Notes under the pieces: model-generated
Seen by the model: the letters and a program-made list of their open reading frames with translations, nothing else
What the model was told of the DNA's origin: nothing
The model's database searches: none
Assembly: GCA_035556075.1 (NCBI GenBank)
Contig: DATMFQ010000027.1
Location: 1 to 6,897 of the forward strand
Direction of reading: 5' to 3'
Source: 73-13 sp035556075
GTDB taxonomy: Bacteria > Actinomycetota > Actinomycetes > Actinomycetales > Microbacteriaceae
DNA: 6,897 bases
Position numbers and translations under genes: made by a program
Shown here: positions 5,969 through 6,897 of the stretch, piece by piece
Position numbering within the stretch: position 1 is the first letter of the stretch
Layout: each line of letters opens with the position of its first letter

Positions 5969-5974
5969 GAGGCC

Positions 5975-6897
5975 ATGACCTTCCTCATCGACGCGGGTGG
6001 TGACACGGCAGCGAGTCTGTCGGAGATCGCGGTCGGCGCGTCCGCGGCCGAGGCGCTCGGCGCTGACGGCGTGCTCCTTTCGGAGACGAAGCACGACATC
6101 TTCGTCGCCCTCGGCCTCGCCGCCCAGGCGACGAGCCGCGTCCAGCTGTTCAGTGCGATCGCGGTGGCCTTCGCGCGCAACCCGATGACCGTCGCGAGCG
6201 CCGCGAACGACCTCCACGAGGCCTCCGGCGGCCGCCTCGTCCTCGGCCTCGGTTCGCAGGTGCAGCAGCACATCGAGCGCCGCTTCTCGATGCCGTGGTC
6301 GCGACCGGCGGCACGAATGCGGGACTTCATCGAGGCGGTCCGCGCGATCTGGACGGCGTGGGAGACGGGCGAGCGACTCAACCACCGTGGCGAGTTCTAC
6401 CAGCACACCCTCATGTCACCGTTCTTCTCGCCGGGGCGGAACCCGTACGGCTCCCCGGAGATCTGGCTCGCCGGCGTCGGGGAGCGGATGACGGCGACGG
6501 CGGGCGCGGTCGCGGACGGCCTCGTCGCCCATTCCTTCACGACGCGGCGCTACCTCGACGAGGTGACGCTGCCGGCGCTCGACCGGGGTGCCGCCTCGGC
6601 GGGCCGGGCGCGGCCGGGGGTGGCGGTTCCCGCATTCATCGCGATGGGGGCAGACCCCGACGCCATCGAGCGCGCGGCGATCGCGGTCGGCAAGCAGATC
6701 GCGTTTTACGGCTCGACGCCGGCCTACCTGCCGGTGCTCGACCTGCATGGCTGGGCCGGTGTCCACGAGCAGCTCAATGCGGCCAGCCGCCGCGGCGACT
6801 GGGAGGCGATGGGGGAGGTCGTCACCGAAGAGATCGTCCGGGAGTTCGCGGTCGTCGGCACCCCGACGCAGGTCGCCGCGGGCCTCAAGGCGCGGTA
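5975..6897 (+). CDS. F420-dependent LLM-class oxidoreductase, TIGR03617-type (3' end missing)
   Basis: An open frame of 307 codons runs to the right edge without a stop, so the C-terminus is cut off; the family is only slightly longer, so most of the protein is here. It belongs to the luciferase-like monooxygenase fold (TIM barrel) that uses the deazaflavin F420 or FMN. Recognisable segments are the N-terminal strand and helix (LIDAGGD at 4-10, EALGADGVLLSETKHD at 26-41), AIAVAFARNPMTVA (61-74), SGGRLVLGLGSQVQQHIERR (84-103), FSMPWSRPAARM (104-115), RGEFYQHTLMSPFFSP (138-153), and near the end QIAFYGSTPAYLPVLDLHGW (241-260). This set, in particular the ERRFSMPWSRPAARM block, points to the TIGR03617 subfamily, as I recall it. 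The substrate is unknown. The start agrees with the family N-terminus and with a leaderless promoter. It is divergent from the carbonic anhydrase-like gene and may share regulatory DNA with it. Confidence 0.88.
   Translation, partial: MTFLIDAGGDTAASLSEIAVGASAAEALGADGVLLSETKHDIFVALGLAAQATSRVQLFSAIAVAFARNPMTVASAANDLHEASGGRLVLGLGSQVQQHIERRFSMPWSRPAARMRDFIEAVRAIWTAWETGERLNHRGEFYQHTLMSPFFSPGRNPYGSPEIWLAGVGERMTATAGAVADGLVAHSFTTRRYLDEVTLPALDRGAASAGRARPGVAVPAFIAMGADPDAIERAAIAVGKQIAFYGSTPAYLPVLDLHGWAGVHEQLNAASRRGDWEAMGEVVTEEIVREFAVVGTPTQVAAGLKAR

Noticed and set aside
5950..5970. Tiny frame ATG AGG CAC GCA GTA GCC TGA just before the oxidoreductase gene
   Set aside because: It has six codons with no ribosome binding site; if the transcript is leaderless at 5975 it is not transcribed.
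5893..6381. Minus-strand open frames of about 150-160 codons over the oxidoreductase gene
   Set aside because: The plus-strand frame carries long conserved TIGR03617-type blocks; the opposite frames show no family features.
1..6897. CRISPR array, tRNA, rRNA or insertion sequence
   Set aside because: No regularly spaced repeats, cloverleaf-like sequence, rRNA-like stretch or transposase frame was seen.

Overview
The window comes from a GC-rich bacterium, most likely an actinobacterium. The evidence is GC-ending codon use, an F420-type luciferase-like oxidoreductase at the right end, and a divergent gene pair whose start codons sit exactly where leaderless transcripts would begin. The genus cannot be read from this sequence.

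Positions 1-5317 are a type I restriction-modification operon, all on the + strand: the tail of hsdM, a RhuM-Fic/DOC fusion gene, hsdS and hsdR. Each junction is an ATGA overlap (181-184, 1128-1131, 2276-2279), so translation is probably coupled along the chain. HsdS and HsdR look like the type IC (EcoR124I) family. HsdM and HsdS would form the methyltransferase that marks self DNA, and HsdR adds ATP-driven translocation and cleavage of unmarked DNA. The RhuM-Fic protein sits between modification and specificity genes and may be a toxin or effector tied to the state of the restriction system (inference). The operon promoter lies upstream of the window.

Two parts of this operon deserve most attention. 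First, rhuM contains a perfect 12-bp inverted repeat (370-381 / 387-398) written in nine consecutive A- or T-ending codons inside a GC-ending gene. Second, hsdS carries three switch-like elements within about 110 bp: a 12-bp tandem repeat encoding LEAE in the central spacer (1585-1618), a run of eight G (1673-1680) where a half-size subunit would naturally end, and an internal Shine-Dalgarno plus in-frame ATG (1684-1697) at the start of the second half. Together they could change recognition-site spacing or split HsdS into two half-subunits.

Positions 5318-6897 look like ordinary chromosome. A gamma-class carbonic anhydrase-like gene (- strand) converges on hsdR with a 24-bp gap. A divergent F420-dependent LLM oxidoreductase of the TIGR03617 type (+ strand) runs off the right edge. 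The 114 bp between these two genes holds a -10-like TANNNT hexamer at exactly -12 to -7 from each ATG, and one imperfect inverted repeat.
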